The notes under the pieces: model-generated
What the model saw: the letters and a program-made list of their open reading frames with translations, nothing else
Told to the model about the DNA's origin: nothing
The model's database searches: none
Program-made: the position numbers and the translations under genes
Source of the DNA: Phoronis ovalis
Lineage: Eukaryota > Phoronida > Phoronidae
Assembly: GCA_028565635.1 (NCBI GenBank)
Contig: JAOXYB010019737.1
Location: 1-34,195, forward strand
Direction of reading: 5' to 3'
Length of the DNA stretch: 34,195 nucleotides
In this document: positions 9,942 through 23,338 of the stretch, piece after piece
Numbering within the stretch: the first letter of the stretch is position 1
How the letters are laid out: the number at the start of each line of letters is the position of its first letter

Positions 9942-12900
9942 ATGGAAAACACGCCAGACAAAAACATGGAAGCACGCACCTTTGAATTTGATAGAAGGTT
10001 AGTTAATACTTTATAATAGTCAGTCACTAAGACACAACTAATTAATATTAATTTACATAAAGCCAATTTAAACTTCGTAGTCTAGACTAATGCTTAGTCC
10101 CAAAAATGGACCCTATACTATCTGACCTATAATTGGTTCTATAAGACAAATTCCTAGTCCTACTCCTAGTAGCCAGTCCTAGTCAAAAATCTATCGTCTT
10201 TCGAAATTTTGATAATAAAAACTCGCCCATCCTATGCCTATCCCTATGGGATAAAATGTTTCATCCTCTTCGGTTCTTGACTCTTGTTTCCGATTTTGGA
10301 ACACCCAAGACTGGAAGCTCAGTTGCACAACAATAAATATATAAAACAAACAACTGATTTTACTTTTACATGTACTCAAATGTTCTTACATGATGATGCG
10401 TAAAATATCTTTAAAATTATCTTAAACAATAGATTTCCGCAACATCCCAACTAGCCCCGATTTCGTGAGTTCGGGCTACGCCTCAGACAACTTTTGACGG
10501 GTGGGACTTGCCGAACGTCACGAATCCTTGTATAGCAAGTCATAGTGAAAGTGACCATCACCAACCATCCAAAAATATGTAATCGTTACCATCTGAATTC
10601 AAATATTATTTATATACTCTTGCATGATATTGCATGTCTATCAATATTCAACTTTGATTACTCCAAAAATCATTTGGAACTCCCGTGCTGGCATACACAC
10701 AAGAATTCCTAGTAGCTAACTCTCTGGACGAGATGTTTATCCACCATGACTATCGATCGTTCATATGTGAATAAAAAACGCCACCAGTGTGTGGGTCACT
10801 TTCTGTATAAATTGCTACCAAAGAGTCTAGGACTACATGGCAACCTTGTTTTAACCTTAACCTGTTTTCGACCGCTTTATAAAATGTTTGAAGTATACAG
10901 TGAATCATTGAAGTCAAATAAAAAATATTAGGTATTGTTTACTGAATACGCCACCGACTTTTGATTAAATGATGTTTATTTTTTGAATTTTACACTTGTA
11001 ATAATAAATTGATTTATCATTAAGTAAAACTAACTGTAAATTGCAACTAATAATTGTCAATTTATTAAATATCAATTTTTTTTTTAAATATTTAATTTGA
11101 ATTTAAAATCACTTATATTGAAAAAATATTAAGACCAAAAAATAAACTTCTAAACATATTTGTTTTTATGACCATATTTCTTATGCTATTACAATAATTT
11201 ACAGTTACTGTACAGAAGAGAGTCTAGATATTCAGGATCAGAGATAATTTGAAAATTTATTTTTTACGAGTTGCAAAATTGATTTGAAGAGTTCATTAGT
11301 GTTCTCCACTTTTTGATTTTACAAAAATGGCAGGAAATCATTATTTTAGTGAATCTATTGTAAGTGAAAAATTACAGGAATATTTTTATTTTAAAACTGT
11401 TGCGATAGAGATGCCGGTTTATATCTAGTGAACGCTGCTACCATGACGTCGCTTACCGATACATGTACAAGGAATGAAGCGCTAAGAAATAAAATGTTCG
11501 AAAACCGTTAGCTTTCCTGAGTAGTTTAATGTCTAGAACGTATGATTGCAGATTAAACACCATAGAATATTAGAATAGATTCATCATTGACATTGGTGAT
11601 AGCCTGCAGTAATTGCCACAAATCTTGAAACCTGGCTGTTTCAGTCATTTATAATACAGGTACAAATACTTTAGATAGCTGTAGAGTATAGAAATTTGTT
11701 CTTCAATAGCAACAAAATTTTATTCCTTGATATCTAGTAGTTGGCATAATCAGCATCTGCTACTAAAGTCGCTATGCATAAAAGGTTTTTTGGATGAAAC
11801 AATGTAATCCCCATGGTAGTTCAAAGTGGATAAAAGAAGTCAATTTTAATAGACCCAACACGAAAAATTCCAAATTAGCAAGTAGGAACTACTTAGGAAA
11901 ATTGGGTAGTAGAAATTGGACAGACTATCATTTTACGGAATCAATGTATGGTACTGGTAAATTTCGAAGTAAATATTGTAGCTCTTTAAAGTGAAAAAGG
12001 TGTCACTAACGTGACATGAACTATATACACATGCATCTTAAAAGAATAATTTCCAAGAAGAATTATCAAAATTGCTCAATCCATTTTTAAGTTATAGACA
12101 TTTGTGTTGGTGGCTTTAGAAGCTGCCATTATAACTTTCGTTACCCATAATACAAGGTTTGCATGTAACCATGTAGGAAAATATATTTACATACACCCAT
12201 AACACTACTGAAATGCAATTATTTGCTTTAAATATCCCTTATACTATACCTTGCCAAAAAAGTATTACATTTCAGTAGCATATCACTGCCGAAGAAATAA
12301 ATACAAATGATGTTACAGTTTTTTGCCATACAGATATGCATACAACTTTGTTCATCTCTGATGTCAGTGCACTTTTCATTATGGATAATAAAAATTTATA
12401 ATGGCAGCTTCCAAACTCACCAACATAGATGCCTGTAACTTCAAAATGGATTTAATAACTTTTGTGGGAAATTGTTCTTTGAAAATGTACCTAAAGGGAT
12501 GGCCTATCAATGTTAGTCCCACCTTATTCACTTTAAATTTTGGTAAATTGTTCTGACGTACATCCGTCAAAATTGTTGTTTTTTTAATATCATTTAATTT
12601 CTTTGACAGGAAAGAAGAAGTTGAAGCCAGACTGATGAAAATGAAGGAATGCGAGAAAAAAGGTTTACAAATTGTAGAGAGGCTTCTACAACCAAGTGTT
12701 ACTGAGGATTTTATCACTGACATTGTCAAATTTATTAACCCAGTATATTACCAAGATGCTGTTGTGGAGAGGGCAATTGTTAAACTATGTGGTTATCCCC
12801 TTTGTGATAAACTGTTAGGAAATGTAAGTCAGTCAGCTTTTCAATTTGTCAGATTTGGACAAATAAATTTAAAGTTGATAGGATAAAATAAGCCTTACAT

Positions 12901-15900
12901 TAATATACTTTAATAAAAACTAGGATAAACTCAAAATTTGCCACTATTAACTTCAAATTTTATTATTTACTAAATAATAATAATATGGCTTAATTTCAAC
13001 AACAAAGTTGGACGACACTTAGTCAGAAAACATTATTCTTTGATAACTCAGAAAGCACTAAACCAATTTCAACAAAACTGGGATCAAAATGTTTGTTAGG
13101 TTCAGGAGATAAAAATTTGCTGTGAAAAATGTGGCGACCATCTTGAATCCAAAATATCGAAAATTTTGTGTTCGAAGTCATATATTCATTCGCTACACAA
13201 TCTAGTTTTTACTAGAACTGGGTTATCTTTTACGAAAATGAGTATTAATTTCAATTCTTCATGTTAAGTTGTGCCAAACTTCTTCTTATTTATCAAAAAT
13301 ACTGGTGTTATATTTGCTTGTATAGTAGTCAGTCTAGACTGGGTGTTAGTAATTGTATTTTATTTATTTTGTAAATAAATGTGTTCTGCAAAGAACAAAT
13401 CTGTCAAGTTGTCAGAACTTTTGAGCTGAAGATTTGGTATTTTCAGACAATTTTCTGTTGGAAGCAATCATGGCAGAAAATGAGCTACAAAGCATGAGGT
13501 TCACGCTCACAACTTGACAACTGAAAGAATGATTATTTTTGTACACAATAGTTGCATGTGCTTGTGTTTTCAGATTCCTAAGCAGAAATATCACATCTCC
13601 ATGAAGTCAAACAGAGTGTATGATTTATCAGAGAGAAAGGTTTGTGAAGTATAACATAATTATTATAGATAAAAATGCATTATTTGCATAGAAGTTAACA
13701 AGAACGCAGAAATAAACTGCTGTTTAAATCTGATCACCCAGTGTATATGAATGAAGTTATTTTGAATTTTGTTAGCGCACATTTCATATTTTGTTTTTGC
13801 TCAATTTAAAATCAGTCAAATCACTTTTAGCAGTGATAAAAACATTGAATTTTAATGTCTTTGTAAATTTCTGAGAGGAAACATGGATAATAACAACAAG
13901 CATTCTTTGTTTTTGCTATAGTTTCTGTTTCATTCTTAAGATATGATAGATAGCCTGTGTTTAAAATATTACTCTTTTGCTTTTAGAATTTTTGTAGTAA
14001 TTGGTGCTTCAAAGCTTCTGAAGCATTCAAGAAACAACTACTAACAACACCTCTTTGGATGAGAGAGATGGAGGAGATACCACGAGTCAAGCTTTTATCA
14101 GAACAGAAAAAACAACTGTTAGTACAAGGTTTATTTTAATTATTAGTTTCCAAAAACGTTGCGGTTTTATTATTAAAAAAAAATCTTGCCTAGCATAAGC
14201 TGAGTATTAAGAACTTGGATTAACATGAACTGTGTTTTGTTGTTTTTGAAAACCTGTAACAGTCAGGTGTATAAAGTTTAAAAGGAATTGTTACTAAAGG
14301 TTACAGTTGAATAAAATCTTTTTAAATTGCAGTTATAATAAAATTAACAATTTTATGTTTAATTTTGTTCCTTTGTGTAGATATGTAGTTAGATATGTAT
14401 ATTGTAAAGATTCTTATAAAAGATAAAAATAAAAAGGAATTATAGTTTGTAGTTTGTGTGTAGTTGCACTGTTTATATAACGTTGCATTCATGTTAATTG
14501 CATAACTTTTGTAGGAAATATGATGACAGTAGTGTTGTACTCGGTTCTTTAGAAATTATTTCAAAGCAAGAGATTGAACTTATTGAACGCAAAGAAGACA
14601 AACGACCAAACACAAAAGTGCATTCTGACAAATGTAACGATGAAATATCAGATGAATTCTCTAGAAAATTGAATCTGAAGGAAATGGAACAAGCAGTAGA
14701 AGTAACTGAACAAGGTAAATATTTTAGTCCCACTATAGGTAGACTCAAGAAAAGTTATAGTGAAAATCTATGAACTTCATTATTAAATCAAATATTAGTT
14801 GGAGTGTATGTAACAGTGTCTATAAGTAGCACAATATTTAACTGTCGTTGTTCAAAATGGTCGGAAAATTGTAAATGCCATTTTGTTCATTGCCACCTAC
14901 CTAGTATTGGAAGACAACTTACTGTATTTTAGAAAACCGTTTGATAGCTTTGTACATAACATATACTAAGTATAATTCTGCTTTGTGATTGGCAAAATTT
15001 GAATTAGACATGTAGGAAAAAAAATCACACGTTGCAATGATTTGCTTTGTTAAGGGTGTCTACCATTTCTTCACTACAATGAGCATTTTTACAAAATTGA
15101 TGCCAAGACTTGGTAGAACATTTTTTTCATATTTGTTTGAATAGTTTTATCCATTTTAGAAAGAAATAAGATACAACGCTGTACACCAGCAACAGGTATT
15201 GATGTTTCTTCAAAGTTAAGCTGTTTAGAGAGGCTTTTAGACCGTAGGGAGAAGTTACAGTCTGAATTGGAATCACAGCATGTACATACTGAAGAACAAA
15301 AAGGCTGTGTAAATCAGGACATTTCCGGATGTAATTCAACAAAAAGTTCTGATAATAAGGAGGACTCTGTTATAAATTTGAAGAAAGATATTGCCAGTAG
15401 TCCATCAAAAGCCACCACTGTTCATAAAGAACAGAATTCAAACTTGTCTGCAAAGAAAGTTAAAATGTCTCCTTTCGACTTGATATTCATGCGAATACAG
15501 GAGTGGCTTACTGCTGAAACTATTGAATTCATTAAAGGAAATAAACACCAGGTATTGGCTGCTCAAGAACAACGTAATGAAAGCATTGAACAAATAATTT
15601 TCAAGCAGGAAAAAGAAATTGCAGCCATTTTGGACTCTGATGACCGAGTTGACAAGGAAAGTAAAGGCACAGTAAAGCTACCAGATTTTGAGCAACTAAA
15701 AAAAGATGCTCAGTTACAAGAATTGAAAGTGAAAGAATTTTATGGTGCAAGTTTTAAATATCCAACAGAGCTGGAAAATTCTAAAAAACAAATATGCTCA
15801 GAAAGTGATGATGCACAACCACAGTACGTGTTGCCTCTAGTTGACTCAAAATCACAAATGGCAATCAGAAGGAAGATTGTCTTGGAAAGACTTGACAGAG

Positions 15901-17936
15901 TGTAAGTTAGTATAGCAAATAATTAATTTTAAAAGTAAATTTCCTGCAAGTATTACAATACTGGTTTATTCTTCTCCAAAGGGTTTGTACAGTATATCCT
16001 GAAAAATTTCAATCAGTATGTCATAAATGAACGGGGTTTTTTTACAAGATAAATATTTTTCAGTAGGTATAAATAATGTATTTACCAAGTTTTCAAGTAA
16101 TTATGGTGGTTACATAGTATATACCATATTTGTGTGACTGCACATGGTGAAATTGTCATATTAGTTGTAAAAACATACAATGTTCATTCAAATCATGTAC
16201 TTTGTATTGAGCAAACTATTTCTCGTGGATAGAAAAGGGAATTATATAATCTGCAAATAATTATGTTTAGTTAATGTTATTTTTAGAAGAATTGTTCACC
16301 TTTTTTTGTAGTTTACCAGACATTTTAAGACCTTTACATTTGACAACAAGTGACATAGGTTCAGATGTCAGGCAATTAGTAGGAACATTCAAGTAAGACA
16401 CAACAGCACTGAGAAATGCCAAAAATAATGAGGCTTCTGCGAGTATTTAAAAAAAACTTGACTGTCTTTTCCTACAGTCACTAATAAACTAAAAATACTG
16501 TATATTTGTTGTACTGAAAGTTTGAACAATTTCTGGTTTTTGTATCCAAGATACTGTAGTGACCTTGAAAATCAGTACCTTTCCCCAAACCAGTTTCAGA
16601 TTTTCTTTGGTGATCACTGCGTCGCATAATAATGCACGAATTTCGACTTGTACTCGTATCTGTATTTAGCTTGATATCCAACTAGATTTTAGTACACCTC
16701 ATATAATTTATAATTTTCTTAATGGGAATTGAATCGGATATATTTCCTGTAATACCTTCTAGTCATTCAGTGTCAGTGGTCAACTTCTTCACTATGAAAT
16801 TTGTGTTATTTTGTAATTAATTTAACATTGAAGGTTATTCTTAAAAGGCAACATTTATTAATATTATTATTTTAGTCATGTTATAACTGGGAAGTCATTA
16901 AAACACTTTTTCAGATTGACCTGTGAGAATGTTGTATTCAAACCAGCCGAGTGGACACTGATAGCTATGGCTCTTATTCATGTGTAAGTTTGACTTGCAT
17001 ATATCTATTTCATTAATTACAACTTTGATTAGAGTTCTGTCACTTTTTCCATTTCTACTTCAGCAGTAAACCCAGTTAAATTGTTAAAAAATAAACTTAA
17101 TTGTGCTTCAAAAATCAAAATTTTTTCGCTTTTAATTTCTTACAACTGGTACCATAATTTGGCCCAAATCTCGTTAGAGATTTAAATTAGGCCTGGCTCA
17201 GTAAAAAATGAGTAAGTTTAACAACATCCTAATTTACAATAGAGTGATTTATTTTGAAACAAATCTTTTTATAAGTAACATCTTTGTTTCTAAAACTTAA
17301 AAAACTTTAGTTGCGATAATAAATTCTTTGCTAAATAGTCCAAAAAATTCTCAAATGATTATATTTGTTGTGTCACTTTTGTCCGTTTGAATAGCATTTA
17401 GTTAAACTGAACAAAAAATTTTGGAACCACAAATTAGCACATTTGGTTAAGTAGGAAATAAGTAATGAGAAAAGGCAAATTATGTTTCTATTAAATAAAG
17501 AGGACAATTCAGTTTTATAAACATGGTAAAGGGTGTTCTGTTTATTTTGTGTCACCTTGTAAAATGTTTATTACAAGACAGTTAACATTTCAAAACAGCT
17601 CATAGCAAGAAAAAAAAAGATATAGTGTACAGGATATAATCTGCGTAAAAATGTTGTTGAATGAGGTGATAATTTGTCAGAATATGGGGCAAATAACTGT
17701 TTTTGATTTTAAATTTTTTAGCTTATATGACTAATATAGTCATATGATTCCATTCCCTAATGCACTATATATATGTTCTATTTTTTCTTTTCAGATTATC
17801 TGAAAAAGTTTCCACATTGAAGGACAGTTTGAATGCACCCCATGCAAAAACATTTATGAGCTCAGTTTTCAGAAAACTTGGTATAACTTTTGAAGAACTA
17901 GATACTAAAGTATCAAAGATGTTAAAAGAATCTTGA
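9942..17936 (+). CDS. RPAP2: RNA polymerase II-associated protein 2 (Rtr1-family CTD phosphatase)
   Basis: Nine coding exons join to 566 codons: 9942-9997, 12610-12823, 13574-13639, 13987-14117, 14515-14714, 15160-15901, 16312-16392, 16915-16983 and 17795-17936. All use GT-AG with consistent phases. The start ATG has an in-frame TGA at 9930-9932. The Rtr1 domain is in exons 2-4, with zinc ligands C79, C84, C115 and C119. The long exon 6 encodes a charged, poorly conserved linker that ends in the conserved LPDFEQLKKDAQLQELKVKE and FPLID-like VLPLVDS regions. Exons 7-9 carry the animal C-terminal block (KPAEWTLIAMALI). Known role: binds RNA polymerase II, aids its assembly and nuclear import, and removes Ser5 phosphate from the CTD. 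Human RPAP2 is about 612 aa. For the exon 4 donor I chose GTTAGT at 14118; a GT at 14129 would break the frame. Confidence 0.95.
10452..10478. repeat. GC-rich hairpin in RPAP2 intron 1
   Basis: TAGCCCCGA (10452-10460) and TCGGGCTA (10471-10478) pair with one bulged C around a 10-bp loop. The flanking 10430-10545 segment is clearly more GC-rich than its surroundings. It could be a fragment of a dispersed element. Confidence 0.55.
11985..12537. mobile_element. Long inverted repeat / foldback element in RPAP2 intron 1
   Basis: Two arms match as reverse complements. The strongest part is 12080-12152 against 12376-12450, sharing GAAGCTGCCATTATAA, GTTGGTG and CCATAAT. Weaker pairing continues outward to TTTAAAGTGA-AAGGTG (about 11985) against its complement near 12529-12537. 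It also continues inward to CTACTGAAATG near 12210 and CATTTCAGTAG near 12270. No transposase or other protein domain is visible, so it resembles a non-autonomous foldback or MITE. Its right end is within about 75 bp of the RPAP2 exon 2 acceptor. Confidence 0.75.
12610..14117 (+). other. RPAP2: RPAP2 exons 2-4: Rtr1 zinc domain
   Basis: Exons 12610-12823, 13574-13639 and 13987-14117 encode residues 19-156. Helical QIVERLLQ is followed by KLCGYPLC (C79, C84), then IPKQKYHISMKSNRVYD and NFCSNWC (C115, C119). These are the four ligands of the unusual Rtr1 zinc fold. All are intact and the downstream LWMREMEE helix is present, so the fold should form. Whether metazoan RPAP2 acts mainly as a phosphatase or as an inhibitor of pre-initiation complex assembly is debated. 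Confidence 0.9.
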
Positions 17937-18034
17937 CATTGAAAATGAAACACTGAACAATATGCAAATATATTCATTGCATCAGGTGCTGTGTAGTTAC
18001 AACATTTAATCCCTAAGACTTCATTTGTTGCTGC

Positions 18035-18040
18035 AATAAA
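18035..18040 (+). terminator. RPAP2: Candidate RPAP2 poly(A) signal
   Basis: A perfect AATAAA lies about 100 bp after the RPAP2 stop at 17936, giving a short 3' UTR. Further downstream hexamers exist (for example near 19903), so longer isoforms are possible. Confidence 0.5.
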
Positions 18041-20220
18041 TTATTCATTCATATGCAAGGTTCTTTTCATAGGCTGAGAAAGGCAACATATATTTCATGT
18101 AGAATTTGTGTGATATACCTCGCATATCGGGAAGAACTTAAAATTGCCCTTTGAACTACCTTGTTTTTGAAAATGGTTATGCAGAGAGAAATGCAATTGC
18201 TCAGATGTGCGAGTGAAAATAGAGGTCTGGGGATATGCCCTCCCAGAAAAAATTTGCAAAGTTAGATGCAGTTTCCTACAATGTTTGACCTCAATTTCTT
18301 ATGGACACTGTGCATACTGACCTGCTTTGTGCTTACTGCATAAAAGTCAATTTCTTTGAAAATCATACCAAACTAGATCATATCATATTGAATTTTGTGT
18401 GCACACCGAATTATTTTGTTTACTGTGTTTACGAAAGGATTTCACTGATTCAATTTTGTGTATAATTACATACAGTATTCCTTTAGTATACTATGCAATC
18501 CTAGCAAGACTAGACAACACTGACCTACATCACTTTCATTATGACCAAGTGGCAGTTCTGCAATAGTCTGTTTTTGTCCATTTCTTGAAAACTCCGATAA
18601 AAAGAGATTCTTTCAAGTCCGATAGTAAATAGGGGACAAAACACAGGTCAAGTTTGGATTTGACCTAGATCATTTCCAATATGGCTGATTGGCAGCCATA
18701 TTTGTTCTCAAGTTGAGCTAATACTCTTCTCATGCATGGCTGTTCCAGTCTCCCCCCTTAATATTACATGTGCAAACCAAGCATACATTCAATAGGAATT
18801 ATAACAAACTTATCAAAATTAAAAATAATTATTAAGTTTAGAATGTTTTCCTTTTGATACGATATACTATAGTATAATACATGTACTCAAAAGGTTCTTT
18901 TTCTAAAATTTTGTTTCCTGATTTTTTAAAGTCGGATAAACCTTTATTTATAGTGTAATTGATTGGTAGTTTGCACCTTTATAAAATCAGGAAGTAGAGG
19001 GTAAATCAATTGATGGAATAGCTGTGAGAAGACTCTATTGTGCCCATATCTTAAAAACTTTGATAGATAGCAACATATCTGACCTTTGACCTAATTTTAA
19101 AATAATTTAATTTTCCTATTTCATAATTAGTAGAAAAAGTAGTATTAGTAACTATCTAGCTGAAAGCACCTTTGTTTGCAATCCAACATGCATATATGAG
19201 ATGACTTCAATTTTTTATATGTCAAAGTGTAGGTTACATTTCATGTAGCTGCCCTTGTTTTTAAACTGTACATGCACCTTGTCAAAGGTAATTCCTTCAT
19301 TTGAAGGGCTTAATTAAGGTTTTAATGGATGGGGGATTGGTCAGCATGAATGGCAATTAGCAATAGTATATGTATAGGACCAACAATAGCCAGTACAAGT
19401 TAGTTAGCGAAGAACATTTTTAGGAAGTTGGTCAGTTCTGTAAGGAAGTTGTGTAATATATACTTCCTCAGTTAGGTAATGCACTTGGGAACATTTTATG
19501 GTAAACTAGCACAGCTGTAAATAGTATGCCTTTGGATAGTTTGCTGAAGGTATATAGACACAATCTATAACAGATAATTTAATCCATTCGAACTACTGGT
19601 GTCATAACGGGACTATGCTATGCAGCAACTCTTGAGTTATCTTCTGTAGGATTAGAAGCAAACTTAATAAAAACGCAGGTGTAAAGTAATCGACTAATGA
19701 AATATGATGTAATTGTTACGATTCTTTATTTTCTCAACACCAATTACAAAGCAATAAATATATAACTAAATAATGCCGCATAACTTTACATTTTGTGAAT
19801 CAAATTTTGTTTAATACAAAGAGAAACAACACACCAATGAAACAACATGAACAGTTTTCCATATCTGAATCGTCAAATTCTTTATTTGTAATGTCACACA
19901 TTCAATAAAGAGGCTATAATTTCAGTGCTGGTATGCTTAATAAAATTATCAATTTTTGATGTCACATTTAATACTAGGTCCTGGAGTTACGATGTATGTT
20001 TGTGCTGCTAAAAATATGATTCGCATCAAGTATCTCATTTTTGATTTCTCCTGGTGGGCATTGCAAGCAGAATATTACAACACAGTGGTTTGATTAACAA
20101 AGTCTACCAGAAACTAAAACAATATACAATCATAATGGCAATCGTGAAAGTGCTTTTCAGTTTGACCATAAACAGATAGATGATGTAGTTATTATGGAGT
20201 TCAATCAGATAGCATCAAAT

Positions 20221-20254
20221 CTGGTGTGCTTCGGGCTCAGTCCCGAGCCCCCAG
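20221..20254. repeat. Compact GC-rich hairpin next to AATAAA (minus strand)
   Basis: GGGCTC (20233-20238) and GAGCCC (20245-20250) form a perfect 6-bp stem with loop AGTCCC. CTGG and CCAG bracket the structure at 20221-20224 and 20251-20254. Read on the minus strand, AATAAA (20255-20260) precedes it directly. It stands out in AT-rich surroundings. It does not match the histone 3' stem-loop (loop length and stem differ). Confidence 0.55.
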
Positions 20255-21127
20255 TTTATTTCTGTTTTGTATCTGTAATAATATTTCTGAGCTTTTGTTA
20301 TACAGAAATGAATTGTCAATTGCGGAAAAAATTAATAACCTAAATAATTGTTTAGTTACCCCGACTTTCACCTTTAACCTATATACCCAATACTAAGTAT
20401 AGTGCATGACATGTCTTCATCCTAGGATGCATCAATAGCATAAATTTGAAAGATGCAGGTGAAATTGATGCGAAAAGTAGGTCACGATGACTCGGATATT
20501 TTTTCAACATTTGTGGTGGCAACGGTAAATATTATAAAAGCATTTGAAATTACTAGAATAACTGTCCAACAGGGAACAATGTACCACAACCTAGAACACA
20601 TGAAGCCATGGAGTAGAAATTAGTTTTGATAAATTTATATCTTGGATATCATGTAGGAAAAGCAAAATAGTCCTACAGTTGCTCATAATTGTTTCAGATT
20701 TGATACGAGACTCCCTTCAAGTCTGTACTGAAACAAAACAATCCCAAAACAGCTGCAATGTACAATCGAAATGGTTATTTTATAGTAACCATATTATTTT
20801 TAGTACATAAAACTTGTGACATATTATGTATTAATATGCAGACATTGAGCGACATATACATTTCTTGAGAAAAATATGACATTCCAAAGTTAGCCTTTGC
20901 GCAAACACTGGTTGCATCATTTTTGACCTTGTGCTATATAACGCATCTACATAAAAACTCAACTATATACATTAACTAAAATTAGTATTTGCAACTTTTT
21001 AGGTATTTTAATGATTTTTTCTGCTCATATGTGTATTAAATTATTTAAGATAATACAATAATAACATCATGAGGGGAGGTTGTCTAGTGCAATGAAAATA
21101 GACAAAACAGCAAATGTGCATATCATG

Positions 21128-21486
21128 CATTTCCATCAGTTTCTACATTATGAAATAAAATTCATATAACAGGTGTTTTTACCATTTTTTTTCTTCAAGA
21201 AGCCTTGTATTTTATTGCAATAAAAGTATTTTGTATCAATAATTTAGTAAACTATCTTCTGTTTTAATCTTTGAGTAATAACTAATTTGCATAGATTCTA
21301 AGAAATAAATGTATGTCTCACATTTCTGCCAGTTTCTACATTTACAAAGTAAAATTCGGATAGCAAGTATTTTTATTATTATTTCCTTAAAAAAAAACCT
21401 TGTATTTTAATGCAATAAAAGTATTTTGTATCAATAATTTAGCAAACAATCCAGTTTTAATCTTTCTGAGTAATAAGTAATCTGCT
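21128..21486. repeat. Tandem duplication, period about 193-195 bp
   Basis: Unit 1 (21128-21290) and unit 2 (21321-21486) share CAGTTTCTACATT, CCTTGTATTTTA-TGCAATAA, AGTATTTTGTATCAATAATT and TTTTAATCTTT-GAGTAATAA in the same order. The central 50 bp are almost identical and the edges have diverged. Confidence 0.85.
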
Positions 21487-23106
21487 TACAAATGTCTTTG
21501 TTATTGCTGCTTAACCTTATAGGATATGCAGCTTTGTTTATATAACCACACCAAGGGCGATAACAAAGACAATTTTTGTAAAAATTTTTTTGCTTTTGTA
21601 CCTAATAATAATTGTTCAAGGAGTAAGAAACTGTGGGAAATAAGATAAAATTGAAAAGTAAATAGTGGTAATGTGATTTTAAATGTGACGTGTATTTTTG
21701 ACGTGTATTAACGATATTTTGATAATAGTATCATTATTTCTTTAATGTTAGCATTGTTTTTTTATTTGCAAATATTGTGAGTGCGTATAAGGAACGTAGT
21801 TATTTTTAAGGTATATAAGGTTTAAATTGTCCAGTACTTTTAAAAATATACATCAATTTACATAAATCTTTTGAAGTGTATCTCGTCTGCAACATCAAGG
21901 CTAGACAATGCAAAATAAGTATTTGTATGTGGTAATACATGAGAAATATTTCTTGTTTGTTGCTTTTTTTTGTTTGCACCTCCACTAAGAAGTTAAATAT
22001 AATTAAAGTTAGATGAATAATTATGTAGTTCGTGATTGTGTAATCCTTCGTCTTTCTCTGATAGAGTAGTACATCTGGATGTAATATCGTATCTGGTTAC
22101 ATTTAACATATGGTTGTATATTTCAAACTCTTGTGCAATAATGCACTGTGTTTTAGCCTGACTGAATATAAGGCAAGTCAAACTAGCTTAGATCAGTTAA
22201 AGGATAAGTCTCGATATGAAGAAATACAGTATTTTAAACTTTAAACTAATAATCATCTGGATTATATGGAATCTAACATTTGGATATCTTTTTAAGGTAA
22301 GTTTTCTGCTTAGATCGTCATATTTGAGGCAGTGCTTATATTTTGTTAAATACAGATCTGTAAAATTGGGATTGTGCAATGGATTCTGCTCAAGAAATTG
22401 TAGGATATATTTTTGGAGAATAAATGTAAGGCTGCTTTTCTTTGTGGATAAAAATTAATTTTCAAGATTTAACATCTAGCTATGGTATGGTTTATCTGGT
22501 ATAGTTATTGTATATTTTGAATTTGTCTTGGATTAGAATAGTACATGTGGATGTCTTTAGGTGTTAAAAAAGAACGATTAAAAATTTTTGTTGCTTATGG
22601 AATACGATGCATCAGCATATATTCATATAGCACACATTAATGACTCGGCATCTGAAGAATTTATTATAGAAAGAAAATGTGTTTATTTTGTCATAGTCAT
22701 TGCAGCTTTGTTCATGAACAAATTTGTAATAGGGATAACTGTACTGTATAAATTGCTGGCAATAATGTCACGAAAGGAATCAAATATTTTTTAAATGAGG
22801 TAAGTTTTTTTGACAGAATGAAGTTATGTTTTTTACTGAAATAAATTAATTATTTTAAGAAATTTTATAGTATTAGAGAAATTAAGAATGAAAACATTTT
22901 TTATTATAATTGCATGAAAATTGAAATTAAATAGGAATGCCTCGTGGGAGGGACTATAATTCACAGTGACTCACATGTAACCTCAAAATTTAAAGCAGCT
23001 TGCCATAGCGTATAGGGTTGTGGATTCAATTATAATAGGACTATACATGAGTAAAAATATACACAATCGACACACCCACACAACATTAATTTATTCTAAA
23101 AACTAC

Positions 23107-23148
23107 ACAAATGCATCCCCCCATTTGAAAAAATGTCTTACGGCCCTG
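23107..23148. repeat. Second copy of the C-rich array's terminal block
   Basis: ACAAATGCATCCCCCCATTT, followed by GAAAAAATGTCTTACGGCCC, parallels 9536-9576 with a handful of differences, and sequence to its left is also loosely similar. The multi-copy C-rich core is missing here, so this is a truncated or solo end of the same family. Confidence 0.75.
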
Positions 23149-23298
23149 AACAGATAGATCAGCGTCTCAGGATTCTAAGCACATTTACTCTCATCTTATT
23201 ACGGTTTTTGACTGTAATAGCTAGGGCTTGCTCATGCATTGAAGGTGGTCAGTACCTATTAGTAGTAGAATTATATCTCTGGGATATGCTACTTTGCC

Positions 23299-23338
23299 TG
23301 TGCTTGTAAGCCACTGTAAAACGAACCTTACAAGCATA
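23299..23338. repeat. Hairpin in the presumed TRAF2 3' flank
   Basis: TGCTTGTAAG (23301-23310) and CTTACAAGCA (23327-23336) form a perfect 10-bp stem, extendable with one mismatch, around a 16-bp loop. It lies about 215 bp past the TRAF2 stop (minus strand). The nearest AATAAA on that strand is at 23353-23358, so the hairpin is near or just beyond the predicted cleavage site. Confidence 0.6.

Noticed and set aside
11794-11994. 66-codon open frame in RPAP2 intron 1
   Set aside because: No recognisable motif; it overlaps the outer left arm of the foldback element.
14118-14129. GTF-like alternative donor at 14129 for RPAP2 exon 4
   Set aside because: It gives phase 1 and an early stop in exon 5, whereas GTTAGT at 14118 gives phase 2 and an open frame.
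20233-20250. Histone mRNA 3' stem-loop
   Set aside because: The loop is 6 nt and not UUUC-like, the stem sequence differs from the consensus, and there is no histone gene nearby.
22216-22794. Short hydrophobic open frames in the RPAP2-TRAF2 interval
   Set aside because: Composition reflects AT-rich codons (I, F, L, Y), and there are no conserved motifs or splice structure.
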